Shown: positions 7,658 through 15,569 of the stretch, piece by piece
How positions within the stretch are numbered: position 1 is the first letter of the stretch
Layout: the number at the start of each line of letters is the position of its first letter
Origin: Streptomyces sp. BV286
GTDB taxonomy: Bacteria; Actinomycetota; Actinomycetes; Streptomycetales; Streptomycetaceae
DNA: 64,000 nt
Direction of reading: 5' to 3'
NCBI RefSeq assembly: GCF_019090165.1
Contig: NZ_JAHRIB010000177.1
Coordinates: forward strand, 170,997-234,996
Notes under the pieces: generated by a model
What the model was told of the DNA's origin: nothing
Database searches by the model: none
What the model saw: the letters and a program-made list of their open reading frames with translations, nothing else
Position numbers and translations under genes: made by a program

Positions 7658-9097
7658 TCAGCCGGACACCTCGGACCGGTCCCCGCCCCACAGGGTGTGG
7701 AACGAGCCCTCCCGGTCGGTGCGCCGGTACGTGTGCGCGCCGAAGAAGTCCCGCTGCCCCTGCGTGAGCGCCGCCGGCAACCGCTCGGCACGCAGCGCGT
7801 CGTAGTACGCCAGCGCCGCCGCGAACCCGGGCGTCGGAACCCCCTGCTGCACCGCGGAGACCAGCACCGCGCGCCAGTCGTCCTGCGCGGCCCCGATCTC
7901 CTGCGCGAACGTGTCGTCGGAGAGCAGGCTCGGCAGGTCGGCCCGCGCGTCGTAGGCGGCGCGGATACGGTCCAGGAAGGCCGCCCGGATAATGCAGCCG
8001 CCGCGCCAGAGGGCGGAGACGGCACCGAGGTCGATGTCCCAGTCGTACTCCGCGCCGCCCGCCGCGATCTCGTGGAAGCCCTGCGTGTACGACACGATCT
8101 TCGACGCGTACAGCGCCTGCTCGACACGGTCGGCGAACGCCGCCGCCTCCGACTCGCTCAGCGGGGTCGCCTTCGGGCCGGCCAGCCCGCGAGAGGCCTC
8201 GCGCAGTGCCGCGTGGCCGGAGAGGGAGCGGGCGAAGACGGCCTCGGCGATGCCCGACACCGGTACGCCCAGGTCGAGGGCGATCTGCACGGTCCAGCGA
8301 CCGGTGCCCTTCTGCTCGGCCTGGTCCACCACCACGTCCACGAACGGCTTGCCCGTCGCCGCGTCCACGTGCGACAGGACCTCGGCGGTGATCTCGATCA
8401 GGTAGGAGTCGAGACGGCCCGTGTTCCAGGTGCGGAAGATGTCGGCGATCTGCGCGGGGGAGTACCCGGCGACATCGCGCAGCAGCTGGTACGCCTCACC
8501 GATCAGCTGCATGTCGGCGTACTCGATGCCGTTGTGGACCATCTTCACGAAGTGCCCGGCACCGTCCGGACCCACGTGCGACACACAGGGGGTGCCGTCC
8601 TCGGCCTTCGCGGAGATCTTCTCCAGCATCGGACCGAGCGAGTCGTACGACTCGACCGGGCCGCCCGGCATGATGCTCGGGCCGAGCAGCGCGCCCTCCT
8701 CGCCGCCCGAGACGCCCATGCCCACGAAGTGGATGCCCTGCTCGCGCAGGTCGCGCTCCCGGCGCCGGGTGTCCGCGAAGTGCGCGTTGCCCCCGTCGAT
8801 GATCATGTCGCCGGGCTCCAGGAGCGGGGCGAACTCCTGGATCACCGCGTCGGTCGGCTCGCCGGCCTTCACCATGATCACGAGGCGGCGCGGCCGCTCG
8901 AGCGCGGCCACGAACTCCTTGGCGGTCTCCGCCGCGACGAAGGTGCCCTCGCTGCCGAACTCCTCCACCAGCGCGTGCGTACGCGCGGCCGTCCGGTTGT
9001 GCAGGGCGACCGTGTATCCGTTCCGCGCGAAGTTACGGGCGAGATTGCGCCCCATCACCGCGAGTCCCGTGACGCCGATCTGCGCTGAGTTGCTCAT
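7658..9097 (-). CDS. gnd: 6-phosphogluconate dehydrogenase, decarboxylating
   Basis: Gnd oxidises and decarboxylates 6-phosphogluconate to ribulose 5-phosphate in the oxidative pentose phosphate pathway, giving NADPH. The 479-residue length is that of the long dimeric enzymes. The N-terminal Rossmann motif GLAVMGRNLARNF is followed by LHNRTAAR, where the Arg suits NADP. Then come IIDGGNAHF, the substrate site VSGGEEGALLGPS and the catalytic-Lys region FVKMVHNGIEYADM. AGGAG precedes the ATG at 9097. The gene stands alone, ends at a strong bidirectional terminator and is divergent from the cell-wall hydrolase gene. Confidence 0.96.
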   Translation of the reverse strand: MSNSAQIGVTGLAVMGRNLARNFARNGYTVALHNRTAARTHALVEEFGSEGTFVAAETAKEFVAALERPRRLVIMVKAGEPTDAVIQEFAPLLEPGDMIIDGGNAHFADTRRRERDLREQGIHFVGMGVSGGEEGALLGPSIMPGGPVESYDSLGPMLEKISAKAEDGTPCVSHVGPDGAGHFVKMVHNGIEYADMQLIGEAYQLLRDVAGYSPAQIADIFRTWNTGRLDSYLIEITAEVLSHVDAATGKPFVDVVVDQAEQKGTGRWTVQIALDLGVPVSGIAEAVFARSLSGHAALREASRGLAGPKATPLSESEAAAFADRVEQALYASKIVSYTQGFHEIAAGGAEYDWDIDLGAVSALWRGGCIIRAAFLDRIRAAYDARADLPSLLSDDTFAQEIGAAQDDWRAVLVSAVQQGVPTPGFAAALAYYDALRAERLPAALTQGQRDFFGAHTYRRTDREGSFHTLWGGDRSEVSG

Positions 9098-9416
9098 ACG
9101 GTTTGGCTCCTAAGATCCTGAATCGGTGGTGCCGGTCCTGCCCGTCAGTACTGACCCACCGACCATCCTGACTTGCCGGTTCTCCGACCTCACATCCTGC
9201 CTTGCCGACCGTGTGTACGCAGCGGAGGGCGCCCCTGCCTCAGTGCCCCGGCGAACTTCGCCGCCGCGCCCCGGACGGCCATCGACGCAGGCGGCCGCCA
9301 ACGAGGGTGTGTTCCCGGTCACTTGGCGGGACCAGGGCGGCTGATTGTGGCCTTGTCATGGCCTGTTAGCAGCGCATACTTTTGCCGCTCCTGACGCTTG
9401 TCGAGGGGGCACCTTC
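9098..9416. other. 319 bp divergent intergenic region
   Basis: This region separates gnd from the Rpf-LysM-M23 gene and must hold both promoters. A plausible sigma-70-type promoter for the hydrolase is noted separately. No small gene or extended structured leader was recognised. Confidence 0.45.
9353..9380 (+). promoter_or_regulatory. Candidate promoter of the Rpf-LysM-M23 gene
   Basis: TTGTCA (9353-9358) and CATACT (9375-9380) are separated by 16 bp, which predicts a start near 9387 and a leader of about 30 nt. This is a sequence-only call. Confidence 0.4.
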
Positions 9417-10607
9417 ATGGCCGTACGCGGTCGGCACCGCCGGTATCAGCCCAAGAGGCTCAATCGCGCCTCACTCACGGTCACGGTGGGCGGTGCCGGG
9501 ATGGCCATGCCGCTCATCGGCACCGGCGTCGCGGACGCGGCCGACGTGGACACCTGGAACAAGGTCGCCGCCTGCGAGTCCACGAACGACTGGGACATCA
9601 ACACGGGCAACGGCTACTACGGCGGGCTCCAGTTCAGCCAGTCCACCTGGGAGGCCTACGGCGGCCGGGCCTACGCGGCGCGCGCCGACCTCGCCACCAA
9701 GGACCAGCAGATCGCCGTCGCCGAGAAGGTCCTCAAGGGCCAGGGCCCCGGCGCCTGGCCCTCCTGCTCGGTGCGGGCGGGGCTCACCCGCGGCGGCGAC
9801 ACCCCCGACATCAACCCGTCGGGCACCTCCACCGGGACGCCCAAGCGCTCGGTCCGCGACGTGCAGCCGCAGACCACGCCCCAGTCCCGGGCCGGCACCG
9901 CCGAGATGTACACCGTCGTCCGGGGCGACACGCTCTCCGGAATCGCCGGTGCCCGCCAGGTCCCGGGCGGCTGGCGGCAGTTGTACGACACCAACCGCGA
10001 GGCGGTCGGCGCCGACCCCGACCTGATCGTTCCCGGCCAGCGGCTCAGCCTCCGCACGAAGGCGGAGCCGGGCACCGCGTCCCCCGCCGACACGTCCGAC
10101 AGGGCGGACAAGGCGGACCGGAAGCCGGAGAGCAGGAAGCCCGAGAAGAAACCGGAGAAGAAGACTGCGGAGAAGTCGCAGAAGAGGACCCAGTCGACCA
10201 CGCAGGCCCTCACCGCCCCGGTAAGCGCCGGCATCGGCACGCCGTACCACGCGGCGGGTTCCTCCTGGTCGAAGGGCTACCACACGGGGGTCGACTTCCC
10301 GGTGCCGACCGGCACGTCCGTCATGTCGGTCGGGGCGGGCAGCGTGGTGACCGCGGGCTGGGGCGGTTCCTTCGGCTACCAGGTGGTGGTCCGGCACGGC
10401 GACGGCCGCTACAGCCAGTACGCCCACCTGTCAGCGATATCCGTGAAGGCAGGGCAGAGCGTCGGCGGCGGCCAGCGCATCGGCCGCTCGGGCTCCACGG
10501 GCAACAGCTCGGGCCCGCATCTGCACTTCGAGGTGCGGACGGGGCCCGGTTTCGGCAGCGATGTCGACCCGATCGCCTATCTGCGTGCGGGTGGCGTCAG
10601 GATTTGA
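9417..10607 (+). CDS. Secreted resuscitation-promoting-factor / LysM / M23 peptidase (RpfD-like)
   Basis: This 396-residue exported enzyme is predicted to remodel peptidoglycan, as in spore germination or resuscitation. After a basic N-terminus and signal region (residues ~1-42) comes a transglycosylase-like Rpf domain (~43-120) with catalytic Glu in AACESTNDW. A LysM wall-binding domain follows (~160-215, MYTVVRGDTLSGIAG), then a charged Lys/Glu linker (~225-262) and a C-terminal M23 LytM-type metallopeptidase with HTGVDFP, the H-x-H motif in GPHLHFEV and YAHLS. The ATG at 9417 has GAGGGGG upstream. The Rpf-LysM-M23 order is that of one Streptomyces Rpf class; the RpfD label is from memory of domain order only. 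The 3' end overlaps the convergent DMT gene by 11 bp. Confidence 0.9.
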   Translation: MAVRGRHRRYQPKRLNRASLTVTVGGAGMAMPLIGTGVADAADVDTWNKVAACESTNDWDINTGNGYYGGLQFSQSTWEAYGGRAYAARADLATKDQQIAVAEKVLKGQGPGAWPSCSVRAGLTRGGDTPDINPSGTSTGTPKRSVRDVQPQTTPQSRAGTAEMYTVVRGDTLSGIAGARQVPGGWRQLYDTNREAVGADPDLIVPGQRLSLRTKAEPGTASPADTSDRADKADRKPESRKPEKKPEKKTAEKSQKRTQSTTQALTAPVSAGIGTPYHAAGSSWSKGYHTGVDFPVPTGTSVMSVGAGSVVTAGWGGSFGYQVVVRHGDGRYSQYAHLSAISVKAGQSVGGGQRIGRSGSTGNSSGPHLHFEVRTGPGFGSDVDPIAYLRAGGVRI

Positions 10608-11961
10608 CGCAGGAGCGGATCACCATCGGGGCCGGCATCAACGGCAGGTACGGAAGTCCGCCGTAGTACGGGCCGCCGGGCCACGCCGACTCGTCCAGGC
10701 CGCCCGGCACGTCGTCGGGCGGCGGAGGACCGTTCGATCCGGGCGGCGACACCAGGGCCCCGTTCCGCCCGGAGGCGAGCACGGCGGCAGGGGTGAGCGC
10801 CCCGTCCGGTACGTCGGCGCGCGTGAGCGTGCTCTCCGGTGCGCCGCTGCGGGCGAGCGTCGTCTCCCGCGCTCCGGCGGGAGCGCGGTTCTCCTCCCGC
10901 ACGGCGGCCGCCGTGAACGTTTCTGCCCAGGCGCCCGGCGCCGTGTACGCCTTCTCCCGGACCCCGATGGAGATCCGTCGCTCCGCGGAGACGGGCCGGC
11001 CGGGAAGCACGCCGGCCTTCTCGAAGAGGCCCGGCACGGCCTCCGCGGGCGTACCCGCGACCGTGAGCGCCACTCCGGTCGCCACTCCGGTCTCCGTCGG
11101 AACGGGCATCGGCACCGGACGCGTACGCTCCGAGCCGCTGATGCGCTCCGTGGTGAGCAGGATCAGGCCACCGGCCGCGACGACTCCACAGCCCAGCGCG
11201 AGCACCGTACCCGTGGAGCCGTGGCGGAACGTCTCGCCGAACATCGTGATGCCGACCGCGGCGGCCACGATGGGGTTGACCACGGTCAGCGTGGCCAGCG
11301 GCGCCGCCAGACCGGCACCCCGGTAGGAAGCCTGCGAGAGCAGCATTCCGGCGGTCGCGAGGACACCGATCACGGCGAGACTCGGCAGGTCGGCGAGCGT
11401 GACACCGCCCGTCCAGTCCACCGCGACGGTCTTCGTGAACACAGACGACATACCGAAGGCGACACCCGCCGCGATCGCCAGCAGCACGCTGCGCACGGCC
11501 GGGTGCCGGTGCACCGCGCGGGCCGCCGTCATCAGCGCCACCACCGCGCCGCCCGTGACCAGGGCCACCACGACACGCTGCGTGCTGCTCAGGGACTGCG
11601 AGTCGGCCGTGCCCACCAGTGCCAGCAGCCCGGCCAGACCGACCGTCGCCATGATCGCGCCCCGCCAGGCGGTCGCGCCCGCCCTGCGGCGGACGAAGAG
11701 GGCCGCCATCGGCAGCGCGAACACGATGGTCAGCGCGCCGAGCGGCTGGACCAGGCTGAGCGGCCCGTAGGCCAGCGCCACGACGTGCAGCAGCCCGCCG
11801 AGGGCGTTGAGACCCACCGCGGCCCACCAGGCGAGCTGGTGCATGGGAGCGTAGGTACGGTCCGGCGTGGTCGCCGCGACGCGTTCCTGCACGATGGCGC
11901 CACCGGCGTAGGCGACGGCGGAGACGAGAGAGAGCACCACGGACAGCACGAGTGCGCTCAT
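10597..11961 (-). CDS. DMT-superfamily (EamA-like) transporter with long disordered C-tail
   Basis: This membrane protein has 454 residues. The first ~285 form about ten hydrophobic helices of the drug/metabolite transporter fold, starting MSALVLSVVLSLVSAVAYAG and including LVQPLGALTIVFALPMAALF and TVVNPIVAAAVGITMFGE, which resemble EamA repeats. The last ~150 residues are Pro/Ala/Arg/Glu-rich and look disordered, apart from a conserved-looking end (YYGGLPYLPLMPAPM). GAGGAG precedes the ATG at 11961. The substrate is unknown. The last 11 bp overlap the convergent Rpf-type hydrolase gene. Confidence 0.85.
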   Translation of the reverse strand: MSALVLSVVLSLVSAVAYAGGAIVQERVAATTPDRTYAPMHQLAWWAAVGLNALGGLLHVVALAYGPLSLVQPLGALTIVFALPMAALFVRRRAGATAWRGAIMATVGLAGLLALVGTADSQSLSSTQRVVVALVTGGAVVALMTAARAVHRHPAVRSVLLAIAAGVAFGMSSVFTKTVAVDWTGGVTLADLPSLAVIGVLATAGMLLSQASYRGAGLAAPLATLTVVNPIVAAAVGITMFGETFRHGSTGTVLALGCGVVAAGGLILLTTERISGSERTRPVPMPVPTETGVATGVALTVAGTPAEAVPGLFEKAGVLPGRPVSAERRISIGVREKAYTAPGAWAETFTAAAVREENRAPAGARETTLARSGAPESTLTRADVPDGALTPAAVLASGRNGALVSPPGSNGPPPPDDVPGGLDESAWPGGPYYGGLPYLPLMPAPMVIRSCVKS

Positions 11962-12183
11962 GTGTCGCTCCTCAGCGTGTGGCGGACCCGCTCCGGCGAG
12001 CGAAGCGTCCGGTGCGGCGATCGGTCGGCTTCCATGGTCAATACGATCCCTTGTGAAAGGTCCCGTGTCGTCGTCCCAAAGCAGTCATTGGGTCCTACTG
12101 CCGATGGAGTACGTCAGGGCCCCTGTCCTCCCCAGGTGGGGTGACACCGACTACAACCCGCCTCGTGGCGCCGTTATGCCCCC

Positions 12184-12942
12184 TTGGTGTACTTGGTCTT
12201 TGTGAACCTCGATTCGGACCTCAATCGGCTCGCCGCCCTCGAAGGTTTCTTCGCCCTGCGCACGGGATCACGCCCCGAGGGCCCGCCGCTGCCCACGCTC
12301 GCCGACGCCTACGCGGCACGAGGCGTCACCGCCGGGCCGGATCCGCTCACCTTCCGTGTCGGCAAGGTCGTGAGGCTGCTGGGCGCGCCCGAGACGCGCA
12401 TCGGGGTCTCGGTGACACAGCAGGGACTCGCCGCCCGGCTGTGGTCGGTGGCCCTGGGCGCGGCAGCGCTCTACGGGCAGGTGCCGGACCTCGACCCGCG
12501 CCTGCTGCACTGGGACGCGGACGGCAGCGCACCCGACGACCTGTGGCTGGCGCAGGTGCGCGCGCTGCCCGGCGACGCGGCGACGGTCCGCCGCCTCGTG
12601 CACCACGGCCACCTGGAGCCCCTCGCGGCGGCGCTGCGGGCCCGGCACCCGGTCGCCGCGGGGCTGCTGTGGGGCAACGCGGCCTCGGCGCTCGCGGCCG
12701 CCGCACGCCAGCTCGACACGTGGGCCCGCACCCACGGCCGCACGGACGTGGGAGAGCGCGCCCGCGCACTCGCCGCCGAACTCCTCGACCACCCCGACCT
12801 GCGGGACACCGGAACCCTGACCGGCACGGCGTTCCGCCGGCGCAGTTGCTGCCTCTACTACCGGGTCCCCGGCGGCGGAGTCTGCGGCGACTGCTGCTTC
12901 ACACGGGCGCCGCGCTCTTCCCCCACCGCCACATCTGGGTGA
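12184..12942 (+). CDS. FhuF-like [2Fe-2S]-binding protein
   Basis: This roughly 250-residue protein ends in RRRSCCLYYR plus GGVCGDCCF, the four-cysteine C-terminal cluster motif of FhuF-type ferric-siderophore reductases. The body (residues ~60-230) fits the helical FhuF/IucA-related fold, so a role in reducing and releasing siderophore iron is likely. The start is uncertain: TTG at 12184, GTG at 12187 and GTG at 12202 are all in frame and none has a clear ribosome site, so leaderless initiation is possible. The gene lies directly upstream of glgM (37 bp gap), which is probably proximity rather than function. Confidence 0.82.
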   Translation: MVYLVFVNLDSDLNRLAALEGFFALRTGSRPEGPPLPTLADAYAARGVTAGPDPLTFRVGKVVRLLGAPETRIGVSVTQQGLAARLWSVALGAAALYGQVPDLDPRLLHWDADGSAPDDLWLAQVRALPGDAATVRRLVHHGHLEPLAAALRARHPVAAGLLWGNAASALAAAARQLDTWARTHGRTDVGERARALAAELLDHPDLRDTGTLTGTAFRRRSCCLYYRVPGGGVCGDCCFTRAPRSSPTATSG

Positions 12943-12979
12943 CCATGTGGGCATCAGCCGCTGAGACAGGGGGTTCCGG

Positions 12980-14131
12980 GTGCGAGTGGGACTACTGACC
13001 CGGGAGTACCCGCCGGACGTGTACGGCGGAGCGGGGGTCCACGTCGAGTTCCTCGCCCGGGAGTTGAGACCCCTCACCGACCTGGACGTGCACTGCTGGG
13101 GCGAGGGCGCCACGGGCGGGGTGGTCCGGCACCGGCCGTGGCCCGTGCTCGACGGGGCCAACGACGCGTTGCGCACCTTCTCCGTGGACCTCTCCATGGC
13201 CGCGGCCCTGGAAGGCCGCGAACTCGTCCACTCGCACACCTGGTACGCGAACCTCGCAGGCCACTTCGCGAAGCTGCTGCACGGCATTCCGCACGTCATG
13301 ACCGCCCACTCCCTGGAGCCGCTGCGCCCCTGGAAGGCCGAGCAGCTGGGTGGTGGTTACGCGCTGTCCAGCTGGGCCGAGCGCACCGCGATCGAGGCGG
13401 CCGACGGAGTGATCGCCGTCTCCGGGGCCATGCGCGAGGACATCCTCGGCTGCTATCCGGCCCTGGACCCGGCGAAGGTGCACATCGTGCACAACGGCAT
13501 CGACACCGACCTCTACCGGCCCGACCACGGCACGGACGTCCTGGACCGGCTCGGCCTCGACACCTCCCGTCCGTACGTGCTGTTCGTGGGCCGCATCACC
13601 CGGCAGAAGGGCGTGCCCCACCTGCTGCGCGCGGTGCGCGACATCGATCCCGCCGCGCAGGTCGTGCTCTGCGCGGGCGCACCGGACACCCCGGAGATCG
13701 ACCAGGAGTTCCGTGTCCTGTTCGAGGAGCTCAGCCGCGTCCGCGAGGGAGTGCACTGGATTCCGCAGATGCTGCCCCGCCCCGAGGTGATCCAACTCCT
13801 CACCCACGCCGCGGTCTTCGTGTGCCCCTCGGTGTACGAGCCCCTCGGCATCGTCAACCTGGAGGCGATGGCGTGCGGAACGCCCGTCGTGGCCTCGGCC
13901 GTGGGCGGTATCCCCGAGGTGGTGGACGACGGCCGAACGGGGGTACTCGTGCCCGTGGACGACGACTTCGAGGCAGGGCTCGCGCGAGCGCTGGACTCGG
14001 TCCTCGGCGATCCGGCGGCCGCGCGGGACATGGGCGAGGCCGGGCGGGTGCGCGCGGTGGACGAGTTCGGCTGGGACGCGGTCGCCCGGCGGACGGTCCG
14101 GCTCTACGAGGAGATCCTCAAGCAGGGGTAG
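12980..14131 (+). CDS. glgM: ADP-glucose-dependent glucosyltransferase (GlgM/GlgA-type, GT4)
   Basis: This GT4 enzyme of 383 residues belongs to the actinobacterial glycogen-synthase group. Its mycobacterial relative (Rv1212c, GlgM) joins ADP-glucose to maltose 1-phosphate or glucan. The N-terminal GT-B acceptor domain starts RVGLLTREYPPDVYGGAGVH, and the C-terminal donor domain shows VLFVGRITRQKG and the E-x7-E signature in YEPLGIVNLEAM, followed by GTPVVASAVGGIPEVV. The start is GTG at 12980, with no alternative ATG nearby. It is followed on the same strand by glgC, which makes the donor, so the pair forms an alpha-glucan module. Assignment as glgM rather than glgA rests on family length and type. 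Confidence 0.88.
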   Translation: MRVGLLTREYPPDVYGGAGVHVEFLARELRPLTDLDVHCWGEGATGGVVRHRPWPVLDGANDALRTFSVDLSMAAALEGRELVHSHTWYANLAGHFAKLLHGIPHVMTAHSLEPLRPWKAEQLGGGYALSSWAERTAIEAADGVIAVSGAMREDILGCYPALDPAKVHIVHNGIDTDLYRPDHGTDVLDRLGLDTSRPYVLFVGRITRQKGVPHLLRAVRDIDPAAQVVLCAGAPDTPEIDQEFRVLFEELSRVREGVHWIPQMLPRPEVIQLLTHAAVFVCPSVYEPLGIVNLEAMACGTPVVASAVGGIPEVVDDGRTGVLVPVDDDFEAGLARALDSVLGDPAAARDMGEAGRVRAVDEFGWDAVARRTVRLYEEILKQG

Positions 14132-14212
14132 AGCGAGGGGAGTTCCCCGAACAGGCGTAGTACGTCCTGCTCGGGGGCAGGCATGGGTCACTTAAGGGTG
14201 AGGGGAGCGGCC

Positions 14213-15433
14213 ATGCGTCGTGGTGGGCCTTCGGTGCTCGGGATCGTGCTGGCGGGCGGAGAGGGCAAGCGCCTGATGCCCCTCACCGCGGACCGGGCCA
14301 AACCAGCGGTCACGTTCGGCGGCACGTACCGCCTCGTCGACTTCGTCCTGTCCAATCTCGTCAACGCGGACATCCTGCGCATCTGCGTACTGACGCAGTA
14401 CAAGTCGCACTCGCTCGACCGGCACGTCACCACGACCTGGCGGATGTCCAGCCTGCTCGGCAACTACGTGACGCCGGTCCCGGCCCAGCAGCGGCTCGGC
14501 CCGCGCTGGTACCTGGGCAGCGCCGACGCGATCCTGCAGTCCCTGAACCTCGTGTACGACGAGCAGCCCGAGTACGTCGCGGTGTTCGGCGCCGACCACG
14601 TCTACCGCATGGACCCGCGGCAGATGCTCGCCCAGCACATCGACAGCGGCGCGGGGGTGACCGTGGCCGGCATCCGTGTGCCGCGGGCCGAGTCGTCGTC
14701 CTTCGGCGTGATCACGCCGGGCACGGACGGGCAGACGGTGGAGCGCTTCCTGGAGAAGCCCGCGGACCCGCCCGGCCTGCACGACGACCCCGAGTGCGTC
14801 TTCGCCTCGATGGGCAACTACATCTTCACCACCAAGGCCCTGATAGAGGCCCTCCAGCGGGACGCCGAGGACGCGAACTCGGTGCACGACATGGGCGGGT
14901 CGATCCTGCCCCAGCTCACCGACCGGGGCGAGGCCCGGCTCTACGACTTCAGCGACAACCACGTGCCCGGCGAGACGACCCGCGACCAGGGCTACTGGCG
15001 TGACGTGGGCACCCTCGACGCCTACTACGACGCCCATATGGACCTGATCGCCGAGCGGCCCGCCTTCAACCTCTTCAACCGCAGCTGGCCCATCTACACG
15101 AGCTCCGGCCAGCTGTCGCCCGCCCGGTTCAACGCGGGCGGCATGGCCAGCGAGTCGATCATCAGCGCGGGCTGTCTGATCCGGGGCCAGGTCACCCGCT
15201 CGGTTCTCTCCCCGGGCGTCGTCGTCGACCCGGGAGCCGTCGTCCAGGGGTCCATCCTCCACGACAACGTGCACATAGGCCGGGGCGCGGTGGTGCGCGG
15301 CGCGGTCCTCGACAAGAACGTGCAGGTGCCGCCGGGCGCGACCATCGGCGTCAATCCGGAGCGGGACCAGGAGCTCTACACGGTGTCCAAGGACGGTGTG
15401 ATCGCCCTCGGCAAGGGCCAGCACGTGTCGTAG
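14213..15433 (+). CDS. glgC: Glucose-1-phosphate adenylyltransferase
   Basis: GlgC makes ADP-glucose from ATP and glucose 1-phosphate, the committed step to glycogen. The ATG at 14213 has GAGGGGAG upstream and gives 406 residues, the usual length; an in-frame ATG at 14183 is less well placed. The N-terminal nucleotidyltransferase domain has LAGGEGKRLMPLT, KPAVTFGGTYRLVDFVLSN and LGSADAILQSL. The C-terminal left-handed beta-helix, which carries allosteric control in this family, begins near residue 290. The gene follows glgM in the same direction, unlike the divergent arrangement in mycobacteria. Confidence 0.95.
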   Translation: MRRGGPSVLGIVLAGGEGKRLMPLTADRAKPAVTFGGTYRLVDFVLSNLVNADILRICVLTQYKSHSLDRHVTTTWRMSSLLGNYVTPVPAQQRLGPRWYLGSADAILQSLNLVYDEQPEYVAVFGADHVYRMDPRQMLAQHIDSGAGVTVAGIRVPRAESSSFGVITPGTDGQTVERFLEKPADPPGLHDDPECVFASMGNYIFTTKALIEALQRDAEDANSVHDMGGSILPQLTDRGEARLYDFSDNHVPGETTRDQGYWRDVGTLDAYYDAHMDLIAERPAFNLFNRSWPIYTSSGQLSPARFNAGGMASESIISAGCLIRGQVTRSVLSPGVVVDPGAVVQGSILHDNVHIGRGAVVRGAVLDKNVQVPPGATIGVNPERDQELYTVSKDGVIALGKGQHVS

Positions 15434-15569
15434 CGGCCGGGGCGCGTTGGGCTGCCGGGGTGGCAGCGGCGCGGCCCACCCGTGGATGTCCGGCGTGTCG
15501 GGCGAACCGAGCGGTCTCATGGCGCATGACCGCCAGGCGATCCAGCCCGACACGATGGAGGACATCCGT

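Noticed and set aside
9098..9416. Cyclic-di-AMP (ydaO) riboswitch before the Rpf gene, as known for some Streptomyces rpf genes
   Set aside because: A plausible promoter at 9353-9380 leaves only about 30 nt of leader, and I could not identify the riboswitch's conserved elements.
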